Both the position numbers and the translations under genes were made by a program. A DNA stretch of 64,000 nucleotides from Geomonas sp. Red32 (lineage in GTDB: Bacteria; Desulfobacterota; Desulfuromonadia; Geobacterales; Geobacteraceae). Every line of letters begins with the position of its first letter. The stretch's first letter is position 1. The notes beneath the pieces were generated by a model that saw nothing but the letters and a program-made list of their open reading frames with translations, ran no database searches and was not told the origin of the DNA. The stretch is taken from NCBI RefSeq assembly GCF_023652955.1, contig NZ_JAKLOY010000001.1, positions 1,178,001-1,242,000 of the forward strand. The letters run 5' to 3'. Below, piece by piece: positions 42,769 through 53,386 of this stretch.

Positions 42769-42830
42769 AACCCCGCCTACCGGGATGGTCCTCCGCAAGG
42801 AGCGCTCTCCACGGTCTGGCGGGGTTTTCT
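42769..42830 (+). terminator. First terminator after hup
   Basis: AACCCCGCC (42769-42777) pairs with GGCGGGGTT (42818-42826), followed by TTCTTTT; the wide loop contains smaller pairings (TCCGCAAGGA). Confidence 0.65.
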
Positions 42831-42835
42831 TTTGA

Positions 42836-42866
42836 GCGCTGGCAGAGCGCCGGCGGCTTTTTTTTT
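42836..42866 (+). terminator. Second terminator after hup
   Basis: CGCTGGC (42837-42843) pairs with GCCGGCG (42849-42855) with one wobble, followed by GC and nine T. Confidence 0.75.
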
Positions 42867-43255
42867 GAGCGGGGCGGGCGCCGCGGAAGCGCTCCCATGG
42901 CCTCGCTGCGTCCCGGGAGAAGGCGCAAAAGCGCGGAGTAGAAAAGAAAAGCTTGCTTTCGCCGTGATCCTGTAGTAAACGTGGTCGGCTGACTGACTCA
43001 GTTTCATCCGGAGCCTCGAGCTCCTCCCATCGATCCAACCCCTCGCATTACCGGTCAATCCCCTCGACAATGCGGCAGCAGCAAATGGTTGGCGACGATG
43101 CACGATCTGCCGGTCATCACCTGTTGTCGTCACTAAGCTGCGGCCTTTGCCGCGGCCACTCTCTCACGTCCTCTATCTGCCACTTCCCTGGCAAAATTCG
43201 ATCCCCGCGGTCTGGCAGCGGCTGGCGCCCTGTTGTCGTGGGAAAAAGGAAACGC

Positions 43256-44578
<1,323 letters not shown>

Positions 44579-44602
44579 CATCGCTTCCCCCGCCAGCCGT
44601 AG

Positions 44603-44637
44603 AGCCGTATCCCGCCCGCCGGGGTACGGCTTTTTTT
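44603..44637 (+). terminator. Intrinsic terminator of the RNA helicase gene
   Basis: AGCCGTA (44603-44609) with TACGGCT (44625-44631), extended by CCC/GGG pairing, then a run of T to 44637. Confidence 0.9.
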
Positions 44638-44814
44638 GCGCGGCGAAAGGCCCGGAGAGCCGGGCCGGGGAAGGGGGGGCAAAGGGGAAGAAGGGTTGCG
44701 TTGCCCTCCTCTTTTTGATAAGGTGCCGTGAATCAAAGGGTGCCCGCCGGAATATCCGGGGTGCCGACGTGCCGCGCAGGGCGCGAGCGCAAATTGACCG
44801 ACAGGGGGTGCCCG

Positions 44815-46002
44815 ATGGCTGGAGCCGTTGAACTTGGAAAGGATCTGTACTGGATCGGGGTGAAGGATCCCGGCCTGACCGTTTTCGATGATCTCTTCCC
44901 GACCGAGCACGGTACCACCTACAACTCGTACCTCGTCCGGGGTGCCACCCATACCGCCATCATCGACACCGTCAAGGCCAAGCGCTGCGAGGAGTTCCTG
45001 GAGAACATCCGCTCCCTCGTCGACCCGGCCGAGGTGGACTACATCGTAGTCAACCACTCCGAGCCCGACCATTCCGGCTCGCTCGCCTTCCTGCTCAAGC
45101 ACTGCACCAAGGCGTGCGTGATCTCCAGCCAGGCGGCCAACACCTTCCTCAACAACCAGATTCACCAGCCGTTTTCGTCCCGGGTGGTCAAGGACGGCGA
45201 GACGGTCGACCTCGGCGGCCGCACGCTGAAATTCATCTCCGCCCCCTTCCTCCACTGGCCGGACACCATGTTCACCCTGCTCGAGGAGGACGGCGTCCTC
45301 TTCCCGTGCGATGCCTTCGGCGCCCATTTCGCCGCCGACGGGATCTTCGACGACGAGGTTCCCGACTTCCAGGCCGATACCCGCTTCTACTTCGACTGCC
45401 TCATGCGCCCCTTCAAGGATCGGGTGCTGGCCGCGGTGGCCAAGCTGGACGGGATCGACCTCAAGCTGGTCTGCCCGAGCCACGGCCCGATCTCGCGGAG
45501 CAACCCGCGCAGGATGGTCGATCTCTACCGGAAATGGTCCGAGCCCAAGGCCGGCGGGAAACGGGTCTCCATCCTGTACATCTCCCCGCACGGCAACACC
45601 GAGAAGATGGCCGAGGCGGTGGCCCGCGGGGCGAACCTCCCCGGCATCCACGTCACCCTCTGCCACATCAACCACGCCTCGGTGGCCGACATCCGCGACC
45701 TGATGGAGGAATCCGACGCCCTCATCTTCGGGACCCCGACCATCAACCGCGACATCCCGAAACCGATGTGGGACGTCCTCGCCTACCTCTCCACCGTGAG
45801 CCTCAAGGGGAACATCGGCGGGATCTTCGGAAGCTACGGCTGGAGCGGCGAGGCCTGCCGCTTCGTCGAGGAGCGCCTCAAGGGGCTCGGCTTCAAGCTT
45901 CCGGTCCCCTTCATCCGCTCCCCCTTCCTGCCCAAGGAGGAGATCATCGCCCAGTGCGAGGCGATGGGTCGCACCATCGCCGAAGAGGTCCTCAAGAAAT
46001 AA
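44815..46002 (+). CDS. fprA: Flavodiiron protein (FprA, A-type flavoprotein)
   Basis: Start ATG 44815 with GGGGGTG upstream gives 395 residues; frame extension to 44728 is not needed. The metallo-beta-lactamase-like half has all di-iron ligands in pattern: NHSEPDHSG near 80, LHWPDTM near 145, CDAFGAHF near 164 and PSHGPI near 225. The flavodoxin half carries the FMN site ISPHGNTEKMAEAV near 262 and GTPTINRDI. Such proteins reduce O2 or NO to water or N2O with electrons from rubredoxin-like carriers, protecting anaerobes. No rubredoxin gene is adjacent. Confidence 0.93.
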   Translation: MAGAVELGKDLYWIGVKDPGLTVFDDLFPTEHGTTYNSYLVRGATHTAIIDTVKAKRCEEFLENIRSLVDPAEVDYIVVNHSEPDHSGSLAFLLKHCTKACVISSQAANTFLNNQIHQPFSSRVVKDGETVDLGGRTLKFISAPFLHWPDTMFTLLEEDGVLFPCDAFGAHFAADGIFDDEVPDFQADTRFYFDCLMRPFKDRVLAAVAKLDGIDLKLVCPSHGPISRSNPRRMVDLYRKWSEPKAGGKRVSILYISPHGNTEKMAEAVARGANLPGIHVTLCHINHASVADIRDLMEESDALIFGTPTINRDIPKPMWDVLAYLSTVSLKGNIGGIFGSYGWSGEACRFVEERLKGLGFKLPVPFIRSPFLPKEEIIAQCEAMGRTIAEEVLKK

Positions 46003-46039
46003 CGCCTATCCCGCCGGCCCCGCCGGTGGCCCGCTTTCC

Positions 46040-46061
46040 CCCCTCCCCGCCCGGGGAGGGG
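46040..46061. repeat. G/C-run palindrome upstream of priA
   Basis: CCCCTCCCC and GGGGAGGGG form a perfect 9-bp inverted repeat around GCCC. A member of, or similar to, the window's dispersed G/C-run palindromes; it may also weakly terminate the fprA transcript. Confidence 0.55.
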
Positions 46062-46107
46062 TTCCCTTCCTCCCTCGATCCCGTTGCCAACCCGTACGAG
46101 TATCTCC

Positions 46108-48372
46108 ATGCCGACGCCGTCACCCCAGATCGTCGAGGTCGCCATCCCGCTGCCGCTGGAAGGAAGTTTCCATTACCTCCTTCCCGAGCGTCTGCAGGAC
46201 CAAGCCACCCCCGGCAAGCGGGTGCTGGTCCCCTTCGGACGGCGCAAGCTGACCGGCTATCTCCTTGGCGTCGCCTCCGCCGCGGCCGACGGCATCGGCG
46301 AGCTGAAGGAGGTGCTGGAAGTCCTCGACGAGGAGCCCCTTTTCACCGCGCCCGAGTTGGAGTTCTACCGCTGGATCGCCTCCTATTACCTTCACCCGCT
46401 TGGTGAAGTGATCAAGATGGCGCTTCCGGCCGGGATCAACCTGGTGAGCCGCTACCGCTGCGAGAAGGGGGAGGACGGCACCCCCATCATGCGTGAGTAC
46501 CTGAGCGGCGGGAAGAACGTGCGGACCGAGCGGTTCTACCGGGTACTCCCCGGCTCCGCCGAGCGGCCGCGCGGCAAGGGGGGGGAGATCCTCGACTTCC
46601 TCGCCGAGCAGGGGGAGAGCCCGGCGGGAGCCCTCAGGGAGCGGTTCGGGGCCTGCTCCCCGCAGCTGAACCGCCTCGTGGAGCTCGGGGCCGCCGCCTG
46701 CGACGAGCGCGAGGTCTACCGCGATCCCTTCCGCGCCGCGAGCTTCGGGCACGACCAGCCGCTGCCGCTCAACCCGGGGCAGCGGGAGGCGTACGACAGA
46801 ATCGCCGCCGCCCTCGCCGGTGGCTCCTTCTCCCCCTTTCTCCTCCACGGGGTGACCGGCAGCGGCAAGACCGAGGTCTACCTCCAGTCGATCGCCGCCG
46901 CCCTGTCGGCCGGGAAAACCGCCTTGGTGCTGGTCCCGGAGATCGCCCTCACCCCGCAGCTGGTCGGGCGCTTCAAGAGGCGCTTCGAGGTGGGGATCGC
47001 CGTCTTGCACTCCGGGCTCTCCGACGGGGAGCGCTTCGACGAGTGGCGCCGGATCCGCCGCGGCGAGGCCTGCATCGTGATCGGCGCCCGCTCGGCCCTC
47101 TTCGCCCCCCTGGAGCGGCTGGGGATCGTGGTGGTGGACGAGGAGCACGAGGGTTCCTACAAGCAGTCGGAGGGGGTGCGCTACAACGCCCGCGACCTGT
47201 CGCTCGTGCGGGGGAAGCTCGCCCAGGCCGTGGTGGTGCTCGGCTCCGCCACCCCGCTCATCACGAGCTACCATGCCGCGATGAACGGACGGCTCGGCTA
47301 CCTTCACCTCCCGAGCCGGGTGCGCGAGCTCCCGATGCCGGAGACGGTGATGCTCGACGCCCGCGGCCAGAAGGGGTTAACCTTCCTCCCCCCCTTGGTC
47401 GACGCCATCCGGGAGAACCTGGAGCAGAAGGGGCAGACGCTCCTCTTCTTGAACCGGCGCGGCTTCGCCACCTATCTTGTCTGCCACGACTGCGGCCAGG
47501 TCCTTCGCTGCCCCAACTGCGAAGTGACCCTCACCTACCACCGCGGAAAGGGGCGCCATGTCTGCCACTACTGCGACTACTCGCTGGCCGCTCCCACCCT
47601 CTGCCCGACCTGCGGCGGGGGGGAGATCACCCTCCTCGGGAGGGGGACCGAACGGGTCGAGGAGGAAGTGCAGGAGCTCTTCCCCGAGGCGCGGGTATCG
47701 CGCATGGACCGGGACACCACCAAGGGGAGAGGCGGCCACGCCCGCGTCCTGAAGGCGCTCGAAGACGGCTCGGTCGATATCCTGATCGGGACCCAGATGA
47801 TCGCCAAGGGGCACGACTTTCCGGGGGTGACCCTGGTGGGAGTGGTCTCCGCCGACGCTTCCCTGAACCTCCCCGATTTCCGGAGCAGCGAGCGCACCTT
47901 TCAGCTGGTGACCCAGGTGATGGGAAGGGCCGGAAGGGGGGACCGCCCCGGCCGGGTGATGGTCCAGACCCTGGCCCCCGAGCACTACGCGCTCACCTGC
48001 GCGGTGGCCCACGACTTCGAAGGATTCTACCGGGAGGAGATCGCCTTCCGCGAAGAAGTAGGGTACCCCCCCTTCGCCCACCTGGTGGCGATGACCATCT
48101 CGTCCATCTCCAACCCCCAGGCGGAGAAAGCCGCCGAGGAAGCGGCCCGGCAGTTGCGTGGCCTGAAGACGGAGATGCGGATGAGGGTGGAAGTGCTCGG
48201 CCCCGTCACGGCGCCGCTCGGCAAGGTGCGGGGGCGGTTCCGCTGGCAGATCCTTCTCAAAGGGCGGGAGCGCTCCGAGCTGCACCGGCTGTTGGCGAGG
48301 TTCCGCGCCGGCTACACCCACCCCTCCACCGTCCGGGTAGTCATCGACGTCGATCCGGTGGAAATGCTGTAG
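46108..48372 (+). CDS. priA: Primosomal helicase PriA
   Basis: A 754-residue replication-restart helicase; start ATG 46108 is preferred over TTG 46084, though neither has a strong ribosome site. The N-terminal 3'-DNA-binding domain (VEVAIPLPLEGSFHYLLPERL) is followed by helicase motifs: GVTGSGKTEVYL near 257, VVDEEHEGSYKQ near 348, GSATPL, and QVMGRAGRG near 610. The zinc-binding insert has CHDCGQVLRCPNCEV, CHYC and CPTCGGG in the expected paired-Cys layout. PriA reloads the replicative helicase at collapsed forks. Confidence 0.97.
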   Translation: MPTPSPQIVEVAIPLPLEGSFHYLLPERLQDQATPGKRVLVPFGRRKLTGYLLGVASAAADGIGELKEVLEVLDEEPLFTAPELEFYRWIASYYLHPLGEVIKMALPAGINLVSRYRCEKGEDGTPIMREYLSGGKNVRTERFYRVLPGSAERPRGKGGEILDFLAEQGESPAGALRERFGACSPQLNRLVELGAAACDEREVYRDPFRAASFGHDQPLPLNPGQREAYDRIAAALAGGSFSPFLLHGVTGSGKTEVYLQSIAAALSAGKTALVLVPEIALTPQLVGRFKRRFEVGIAVLHSGLSDGERFDEWRRIRRGEACIVIGARSALFAPLERLGIVVVDEEHEGSYKQSEGVRYNARDLSLVRGKLAQAVVVLGSATPLITSYHAAMNGRLGYLHLPSRVRELPMPETVMLDARGQKGLTFLPPLVDAIRENLEQKGQTLLFLNRRGFATYLVCHDCGQVLRCPNCEVTLTYHRGKGRHVCHYCDYSLAAPTLCPTCGGGEITLLGRGTERVEEEVQELFPEARVSRMDRDTTKGRGGHARVLKALEDGSVDILIGTQMIAKGHDFPGVTLVGVVSADASLNLPDFRSSERTFQLVTQVMGRAGRGDRPGRVMVQTLAPEHYALTCAVAHDFEGFYREEIAFREEVGYPPFAHLVAMTISSISNPQAEKAAEEAARQLRGLKTEMRMRVEVLGPVTAPLGKVRGRFRWQILLKGRERSELHRLLARFRAGYTHPSTVRVVIDVDPVEML

Positions 48373-48430
48373 CCACTCCCTCTCGCCAGCAAATCCCTCT
48401 CCGAGATAGTCCATCACCTAACCACAAACA

Positions 48431-48464
48431 AAAAAAGGGGCCCCCGTTCGGGAGCCCCTTTTTT
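48431..48464. terminator. Bidirectional terminator between priA and cbcL
   Basis: AAAAAAGGGGC-type and GCCCCTTTTTT-type arms flank a CCCCGTTCGGGA core, giving A- and T-runs on both strands. It lies between converging genes and fits termination in either direction. Confidence 0.92.
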
Positions 48465-48485
48465 ATTGCAGCCGGTTCCCCGTTG

Positions 48486-50408
48486 TTACTGGGGAGGTGC
48501 CAGGAAGGCGTAGATCATGAACATCAGCAGGGTGATGCCGGTGAAGAGCGCCGTGAAGCCGAAGGCCTTCAGGCAGAAGTCGTAGACGACCCCGCTGGTC
48601 TTCTCGGCCTTGAACTCCTCGGTGATCCCGTCCTTCTCGTAGCGGGCCCACTGATCGCCACGCTCCTCGATGAACTCATGCTTCGGCATCTGACCGTTGA
48701 AGATGACGAAGTCCATCGGGAACTTCTCGGGACGCCCGTGGGTGTTGAAGAAGTGAACCGTGAAGATGAAGCCGGTAGCCAGGAGCGCCTCGTCGGAGTG
48801 GATGATGGTCGCTACGTTGAAGGCCCAGCCCGGGAGGAAGCTGCCGAAGAACTCGGGGAACCAGAGCATCAGGCCGGAGCCGCCGATGGCGAACATACCC
48901 CAGAAGACCGCGATGAAGTCGAATTTCTCCCAGTAGGTCCACCGCTCAAAGGTCGGCTTGGGACCCTTGAAGAAGAACCAGCGGACCATGCCGGCCACGT
49001 CGCTGATGTCGCGGAGGTTCGGCATCAGGGAGTCGGGTCCGAAGAACCTCTGGATGACGTTACCCTTGAGGTCCTTCCTGATGAAGAGGAAGTGGATGGA
49101 AAGACCGAGCGCCATGGCGAAGTAGACGAAGGTGATGCCGGCGCAGCAGCGGTGGATGAAGCCCGCGTTGGGGGCGCCGCCGTAAAGACCCATGAGGACC
49201 TTGGCCCACGGCTGGTCGCTGAACTTGAGCGGAAGACCGGTCAGCGAGAGGCCGAGGAAGCTGACGATCACCAGGAGGTGCATGAAGATGTGGCGTGCCT
49301 TGAAGCGGCGGTACACCTTGTGGCCGTCGACGATCTCGTGGTGGCCGACCATGGCGTGGGAGGCGCACTCGGCACCGAGGCTCGGAACTGCCTGGAGGTG
49401 GCCGACGGAGTGCAGCGAGTAACCGGCCTCGAGGGCGGCAGCCTTCTCACGGTTCTCCACGAAGCCGCGGATCATCCAGAGGAGGGTGTGGAGCCAGAAG
49501 ACCGCGAAGGTGGAGACCAGCAGGCCGGTCATGGCGATGAAGGTGTAGAAGAGGATCGGGTAACGCTCGCGGTCGTTGTGCTCGCCGTGGGCGTAGAACT
49601 TGGTGAAGAGCACCGAGTCGCGCTTGTGGCAGTGGCCGCAGGTCTTCACGAGGTTAGCGGAGTTGACCGAGGAGTTCGGGTCCTTGACCGGGAGGATGGC
49701 GTGGGCGGTGTGGCAGTCGGCGCAGCCGGCGACCATCTCCGGGTAGCCCAGGCGGTAGTTTTTCCCGTGGTAGGAGGCGAGGTAGCTTTCCACCGCCACC
49801 TTGGAGATGTGGTTACGCTCGACGAGTTTCTCGTCGCCGTGGCAGCGGAGGCAGACCTTGGTGTGGAATTCGCGGTTGCTCTTGGAGCTCGGATCGCCGA
49901 GCGCCTTGATGTCGTGGAGGTTATGGCAGTCGTTGCAGGCGGCCGAATCCTGGTTGCCGGCCAAGACACCTTTGCCGTGGACCGACTGGGTGAAGCCGCG
50001 CTCGTCCTTGTGGCACTTCACGCAGATGGCGAGCACCCGGCGCTTGTCCTTGTTCCAGGAAGTGTGGGAGTGGATATCGGTGTGGCAGTTGGCGCACATG
50101 ATACCTTTTTCGGTGTGGATGCTGCCGGCGTGCTCGAGGGCTTCCTTCTTGTGGCAGCGGACGCATTGTACCTTGCCGACCTTCACCTCGCCCTTCATGT
50201 GTTTGGCGAGCTCGACGATCTCGATATGGCAGCTCGTGCAGCCGTTTTTGCCGTGCACCGAGAGGGCCATCTGCGCCGCGTTGATCTTGTCGCCATGGCA
50301 ACCGAGGCAGGTGGCCGGGTCGATGGCGAGCCCTTGCTGGGCGCCGGCTGGTCGAGCGAGTAGGACAAGCAGCAGTAACGGAACTAAGCGGGTGAAGATT
50401 TGTACCAT
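48486..50408 (-). CDS. cbcL: Nine-haem cytochrome c / cytochrome b fusion, CbcL-type
   Basis: Start ATG 50408 has GAGGAG seven bases upstream and gives a signal peptide (LVPLLLLVLLARPAGA) and 640 residues. Nine CxxCH haem c motifs are visible in the periplasmic half (CLGCH, CTSCH, CVRCH, CANCH, CVKCH, CNDCH, CLRCH, CADCH, CGHCH). The C-terminal half has about six membrane helices with histidines suited to two b haems (HIFMHLL, FIHRCC, IHSDEALL, VHFFNTH). This matches G. sulfurreducens CbcL, an inner-membrane menaquinol oxidase needed for electron transfer to low-potential extracellular acceptors. Here it stands alone without other cbc genes nearby. Confidence 0.92.
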   Translation of the reverse strand: MVQIFTRLVPLLLLVLLARPAGAQQGLAIDPATCLGCHGDKINAAQMALSVHGKNGCTSCHIEIVELAKHMKGEVKVGKVQCVRCHKKEALEHAGSIHTEKGIMCANCHTDIHSHTSWNKDKRRVLAICVKCHKDERGFTQSVHGKGVLAGNQDSAACNDCHNLHDIKALGDPSSKSNREFHTKVCLRCHGDEKLVERNHISKVAVESYLASYHGKNYRLGYPEMVAGCADCHTAHAILPVKDPNSSVNSANLVKTCGHCHKRDSVLFTKFYAHGEHNDRERYPILFYTFIAMTGLLVSTFAVFWLHTLLWMIRGFVENREKAAALEAGYSLHSVGHLQAVPSLGAECASHAMVGHHEIVDGHKVYRRFKARHIFMHLLVIVSFLGLSLTGLPLKFSDQPWAKVLMGLYGGAPNAGFIHRCCAGITFVYFAMALGLSIHFLFIRKDLKGNVIQRFFGPDSLMPNLRDISDVAGMVRWFFFKGPKPTFERWTYWEKFDFIAVFWGMFAIGGSGLMLWFPEFFGSFLPGWAFNVATIIHSDEALLATGFIFTVHFFNTHGRPEKFPMDFVIFNGQMPKHEFIEERGDQWARYEKDGITEEFKAEKTSGVVYDFCLKAFGFTALFTGITLLMFMIYAFLAPPQ

Positions 50409-50990
50409 TGTAATCTCCTCATAAAAAAGAAACATCGTTTTGCTAGACTGCATGCGTCAAATGGCACGTTAGGCGGCGTCTAATGTAATATGCAATAAAC
50501 GATAAATCAACATAAAAAGCGTAGATTAATAAGGTTGATACAACTTTACCCGCCGCGAATTGGCGGAAAAAAGAGGAAAAAGTGCAGTGATTTGGCGAGG
50601 GTTGTCGACATTGTATACATTACCATTAGACAATTGTCCAGATAATTAATTAACAAAAACCAAGTTAATTGGCCGACGGTCGGCTAACTGTGGGGAAATT
50701 CTAGGTAGGAGGAATTTTATTAATCTTTTACCACCGCATCTCATTAGGCAAAATGCGGCTATTTGCCACTCATGGAGCATTGTCGGCATCCTGGTCGCCA
50801 ACTTTACGGGAAAAATTTCAAGGGGATAGACCGTGACCAGCGAGAGCGGGCGCTCAATGGCCGCAGAGCCGCTGCAGAAGCGCCCCGACGGGGATATGGA
50901 GGTGCCCGGAGAGGACGGCCGGAGTCGGCCGAAGAGGCGTCCGGATAGGTGCGGCGGACTGACTTTTTGCGTGGAGCACTAGGGGAGCGA
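50409..50990. other. 582-base region upstream of cbcL
   Basis: AT-rich and probably regulatory. Minus-strand promoter candidate: TTGATT, 17 bases, TACATT near 50480-50510. Palindromes GGACAATTGTCT-like (50632-50643) and GCCGACGGTCGGC (50671-50683) may be regulator sites. An AGGAGG at 50708-50713 faces the plus strand but has no ATG, GTG or TTG after it. A 49-codon plus-strand frame from GTG 50833 follows GGGGA but has no recognisable product. No cyclic-di-GMP riboswitch was found. Confidence 0.4.
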
Positions 50991-52841
50991 TCAGGCGGGG
51001 GTGGCGATACCTTCGGAGAGGGCGAATTCCAGGAAGGAGAGAAGGTCTTCGCGCGGGATGGAGAGCTCGCGTCCGAGCTCCCCGGCGGGGCGCTTGCCGT
51101 CCAGTGCGGCGAGGAGCCGGTAGTACGCCTCGGAGACCGATTCGGTGCAGACCTCCCCCTGTCCGGGGTAGATGATCGCCCAGGAGGGGGAAGGGCGAAA
51201 GCAGGAGGCGAAGGCGGAAAGCTCCATCTCCCCCGCCTCGAGGATGTCGAGGATCTCGTAATTGAAGGTGGCCAGGAAGGCGGACGGCGCCAGAGCCAGC
51301 GGGCGCCGCAGCGGATCGATCCCCTTGAGCTGCCGGCTGGTAAGGGGAAGGGGAGGCTCGGCCATGAGCGCCTGGGCGTAACGGTGGTGGTAGTCGACCA
51401 GGTCGAGGGCGAGCGGGAGGAGACGGGCCTTGCGGCCGCCGTACATCTCGCCAAGGAACTGGCGTTGCAGTTCCCAGATCGCTTCCTCGGGGATCTCCTC
51501 CTCCCGGACGTTCCCCCGCTTCTTCAGGAACGCCCCGAAGGCGGCCAGGAAGGCGGAAGGGGTCAGGCGCAGGGGGGCTACCACCGGGTTGAACCAGGCG
51601 ACCGCCTTCCCGCGGCTGTAGAAGACGTCGCAGGCGGTGGCGAGCAGCGCGGCCTCGGCCAGCTCGTCCGCGGAGAAATCCGGCGTGGAGGTAACGGTGT
51701 AGGGCGGATCGGGAAGGTGGGCGAGCTTTACCTGGTCGGCCTTCCGGTACAGCCGGGTGCCGGGGAGCACCGCGAGCGGGAAGATGTCGAGGTGGTTCGG
51801 ATAGAGCGCGAGGGCGAAGTCGAGCGACTGGCGAAAGAGCGGCAGCGAGTCTCCCGGGAGCCCGTAGATGAGGTCGAAGCCGAAGATGGCGCCGGTTTCG
51901 TTGAGGAGCATGACCCGGTTGCGGAAATCGTCGGGGTCGAATCCCCTTCCCACCGCCCGCATCACGGCCGGATGGGAGCTCTGGAGCCCAATCTGCAGCG
52001 AACAGGTGATGGAGGCGAAGAGCTCGGCCATTTCCTCGTCGATGAATTCGCTCCGCACCTCGAAATGGAAATGCACCCCCGGGGCGATCTTCCGGATCAG
52101 CCGGAGGATCTCTTTGGCGCGCTCCGGGATCTTGTTGAAGGTGGAATCGAGCACGAAGACCTGGGGAACCTTCAGGCGGGCGAAGAGCTTGAGCTCCTCC
52201 CGGATCCGCTCCAGGGCAAAGCGCCGGACCCCGCCCCCTCCCTTGTGGTCGAAACAGAAGGCGCAGGCGAAATCGCAGCCCCGCGAGAGCTGCCAGAGGA
52301 CACCTCCGGTGGCGGCGGGATCGAGGAGTCCGCCCAGGTACGGGGAGGGTATCGCCTCGAGGTCGAAGGGCGGGGAGGGCGGTGCGCTCCCCTCGCCGGG
52401 GAGAAGGAGCCCGGGGACGTCCCGCAGCGCCCCTCCCGACGCGAGCCGCCGGACGGCTTCACGGAAGGGCCCCTCCCCCTCTCCCATGATCAGGAAGTCG
52501 AAGGGGGCGGGCGCCGATAGCGGGGACGGATTGGCGGTGACCTCGGGCCCGCCGGCGCAGATGGTGAGGTCCGGCTTGAGCCTTTTCAAGGCGCGGGCAA
52601 CCTCGACCGTCTCTTCCCTGCTCCATACATAGACGGAGAAGGCGACCAGGTCGGGACCGGTGGAGAGGATCTCCCGGGCCCCTTCCTCGGCGGAGGTCTC
52701 CAGGTAGAGGTCGCAGAGCCCGCTCGACACCCGTCCCGCGAGACCGGCGTCGGCATCCAGCACGGACTTTAAGAACGCGCAGGCGAGCGGCACCGCCTGG
52801 GGGGAGCGCCGGGGATGAATGGTAACCAGGGTGATCTTCAT
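50991..52841 (-). CDS. B12-binding-domain radical SAM protein
   Basis: A 616-residue protein with an N-terminal Rossmann-like cobalamin-binding region (PDLVAFSVYVWSREETVEVARAL, ICAGGPEV). A radical SAM core follows, with the cluster motif RGCDFACAFC (CxxxCxxC) near 188, FLIMGEGEGPF before it and DLIYGLPGDSL after it. The C-terminal 200 residues resemble those of the Geobacter and myxobacterial DUF4080-like B12 radical SAM group. Members methylate or rearrange unactivated carbons; the substrate here is unknown. Its ATG overlaps the stop of the upstream gene by four bases. Confidence 0.87.
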   Translation of the reverse strand: MKITLVTIHPRRSPQAVPLACAFLKSVLDADAGLAGRVSSGLCDLYLETSAEEGAREILSTGPDLVAFSVYVWSREETVEVARALKRLKPDLTICAGGPEVTANPSPLSAPAPFDFLIMGEGEGPFREAVRRLASGGALRDVPGLLLPGEGSAPPSPPFDLEAIPSPYLGGLLDPAATGGVLWQLSRGCDFACAFCFDHKGGGGVRRFALERIREELKLFARLKVPQVFVLDSTFNKIPERAKEILRLIRKIAPGVHFHFEVRSEFIDEEMAELFASITCSLQIGLQSSHPAVMRAVGRGFDPDDFRNRVMLLNETGAIFGFDLIYGLPGDSLPLFRQSLDFALALYPNHLDIFPLAVLPGTRLYRKADQVKLAHLPDPPYTVTSTPDFSADELAEAALLATACDVFYSRGKAVAWFNPVVAPLRLTPSAFLAAFGAFLKKRGNVREEEIPEEAIWELQRQFLGEMYGGRKARLLPLALDLVDYHHRYAQALMAEPPLPLTSRQLKGIDPLRRPLALAPSAFLATFNYEILDILEAGEMELSAFASCFRPSPSWAIIYPGQGEVCTESVSEAYYRLLAALDGKRPAGELGRELSIPREDLLSFLEFALSEGIATPA

Positions 52842-53386
52842 CGTTTGGATAACTTCTGGCGGGCCTTGACGCGCGGCTTGCCCTCCTCGATGACCACGAC
52901 GAGGTCGACCTCTTTCGCGCCGTACTTGCTGAGGATGGCGGGTTTCTGCTTTTCGATGGCCTTGAAGAGCGCCTCGCGGGTGACGTTATTGACCGGCAGG
53001 TTGCAGGCGCGGCGGGCGGTGAGGTACTGCTGGTAGACCCTTTCCATCTCTTCGCCGTTGGAGACGGGAGCCTGCCGGGCAGGTTTCTTCTCCTGGTTAA
53101 GGGTCATCCGGAAGCGCTCGCGCTCGTATTTCCCCTCCTCGATCAGGCGGTTGATCCGGGTCCATTTCTGGCGGTGGACGTTGAGGGCGGCCACGGCGGA
53201 GTCGTAGCGGAAACGGTCGCGGGTGTTGGTGATGCTCACGTTCTGGTAGCGGCGGACCTGGCGTTCGACCTCGTCGAGCAGGCGCACCGGTTCCCTCTTC
53301 TCGATACCGAAAAAGTACTGCTCGTACTTTATGATCAGCTCGCGGAGGTCCTGCTCCAGTCGCGCGATGTCTTCAGTGGTGCCCAT
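52838..53386 (-). CDS. Coiled-coil protein related to MXAN_5187 C-terminal domain
   Basis: Start ATG 53386 follows GGGAGG by five bases and gives 182 residues; the frame back to 53494 is unsupported. The N-terminal half is a long helical coiled coil (TTEDIARLEQDLRELIIKYEQYF, VRLLDEVERQVRRYQ), and the C-terminal half (about 115-180) has MERVYQQYLTARRACNL and ILSKYGAKEVDLVVVIEEGKPRVKAR. This resembles a domain known from a myxobacterial protein of unknown role. Translational coupling to the radical SAM gene suggests a shared function, as yet undefined. Confidence 0.72.
   Translation of the reverse strand: MGTTEDIARLEQDLRELIIKYEQYFFGIEKREPVRLLDEVERQVRRYQNVSITNTRDRFRYDSAVAALNVHRQKWTRINRLIEEGKYERERFRMTLNQEKKPARQAPVSNGEEMERVYQQYLTARRACNLPVNNVTREALFKAIEKQKPAILSKYGAKEVDLVVVIEEGKPRVKARQKLSKR

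Larger units (their letters stand above)
42714..43255. other. Intergenic region between hup and RNA helicase
   Basis: The first 150 bases hold two terminators of hup. The remaining 390 bases up to the helicase start contain no gene or RNA I recognise; the in-frame extension back to 43070 lacks family similarity and may be untranslated leader. Long leaders are common for cold-induced helicases, but no specific element is identifiable. Confidence 0.45.

Noticed and set aside
43070..43255. N-terminal 62-residue extension of the RNA helicase
   Set aside because: The extension lacks similarity to the family, and ATG 43256 has a ribosome site and the canonical opening.
50753..50768. Possible sigma-54 promoter for cbcL (TGGCAAATAGCCGCAT on the minus strand)
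   Set aside because: The GG to GC spacing is one base too short for the -24/-12 elements, and it lies more than 340 bases from the start codon.
50763..50948. 61-codon plus-strand frame upstream of cbcL
   Set aside because: Arg/Gly-rich, no ribosome site and no family match; more likely regulatory DNA.
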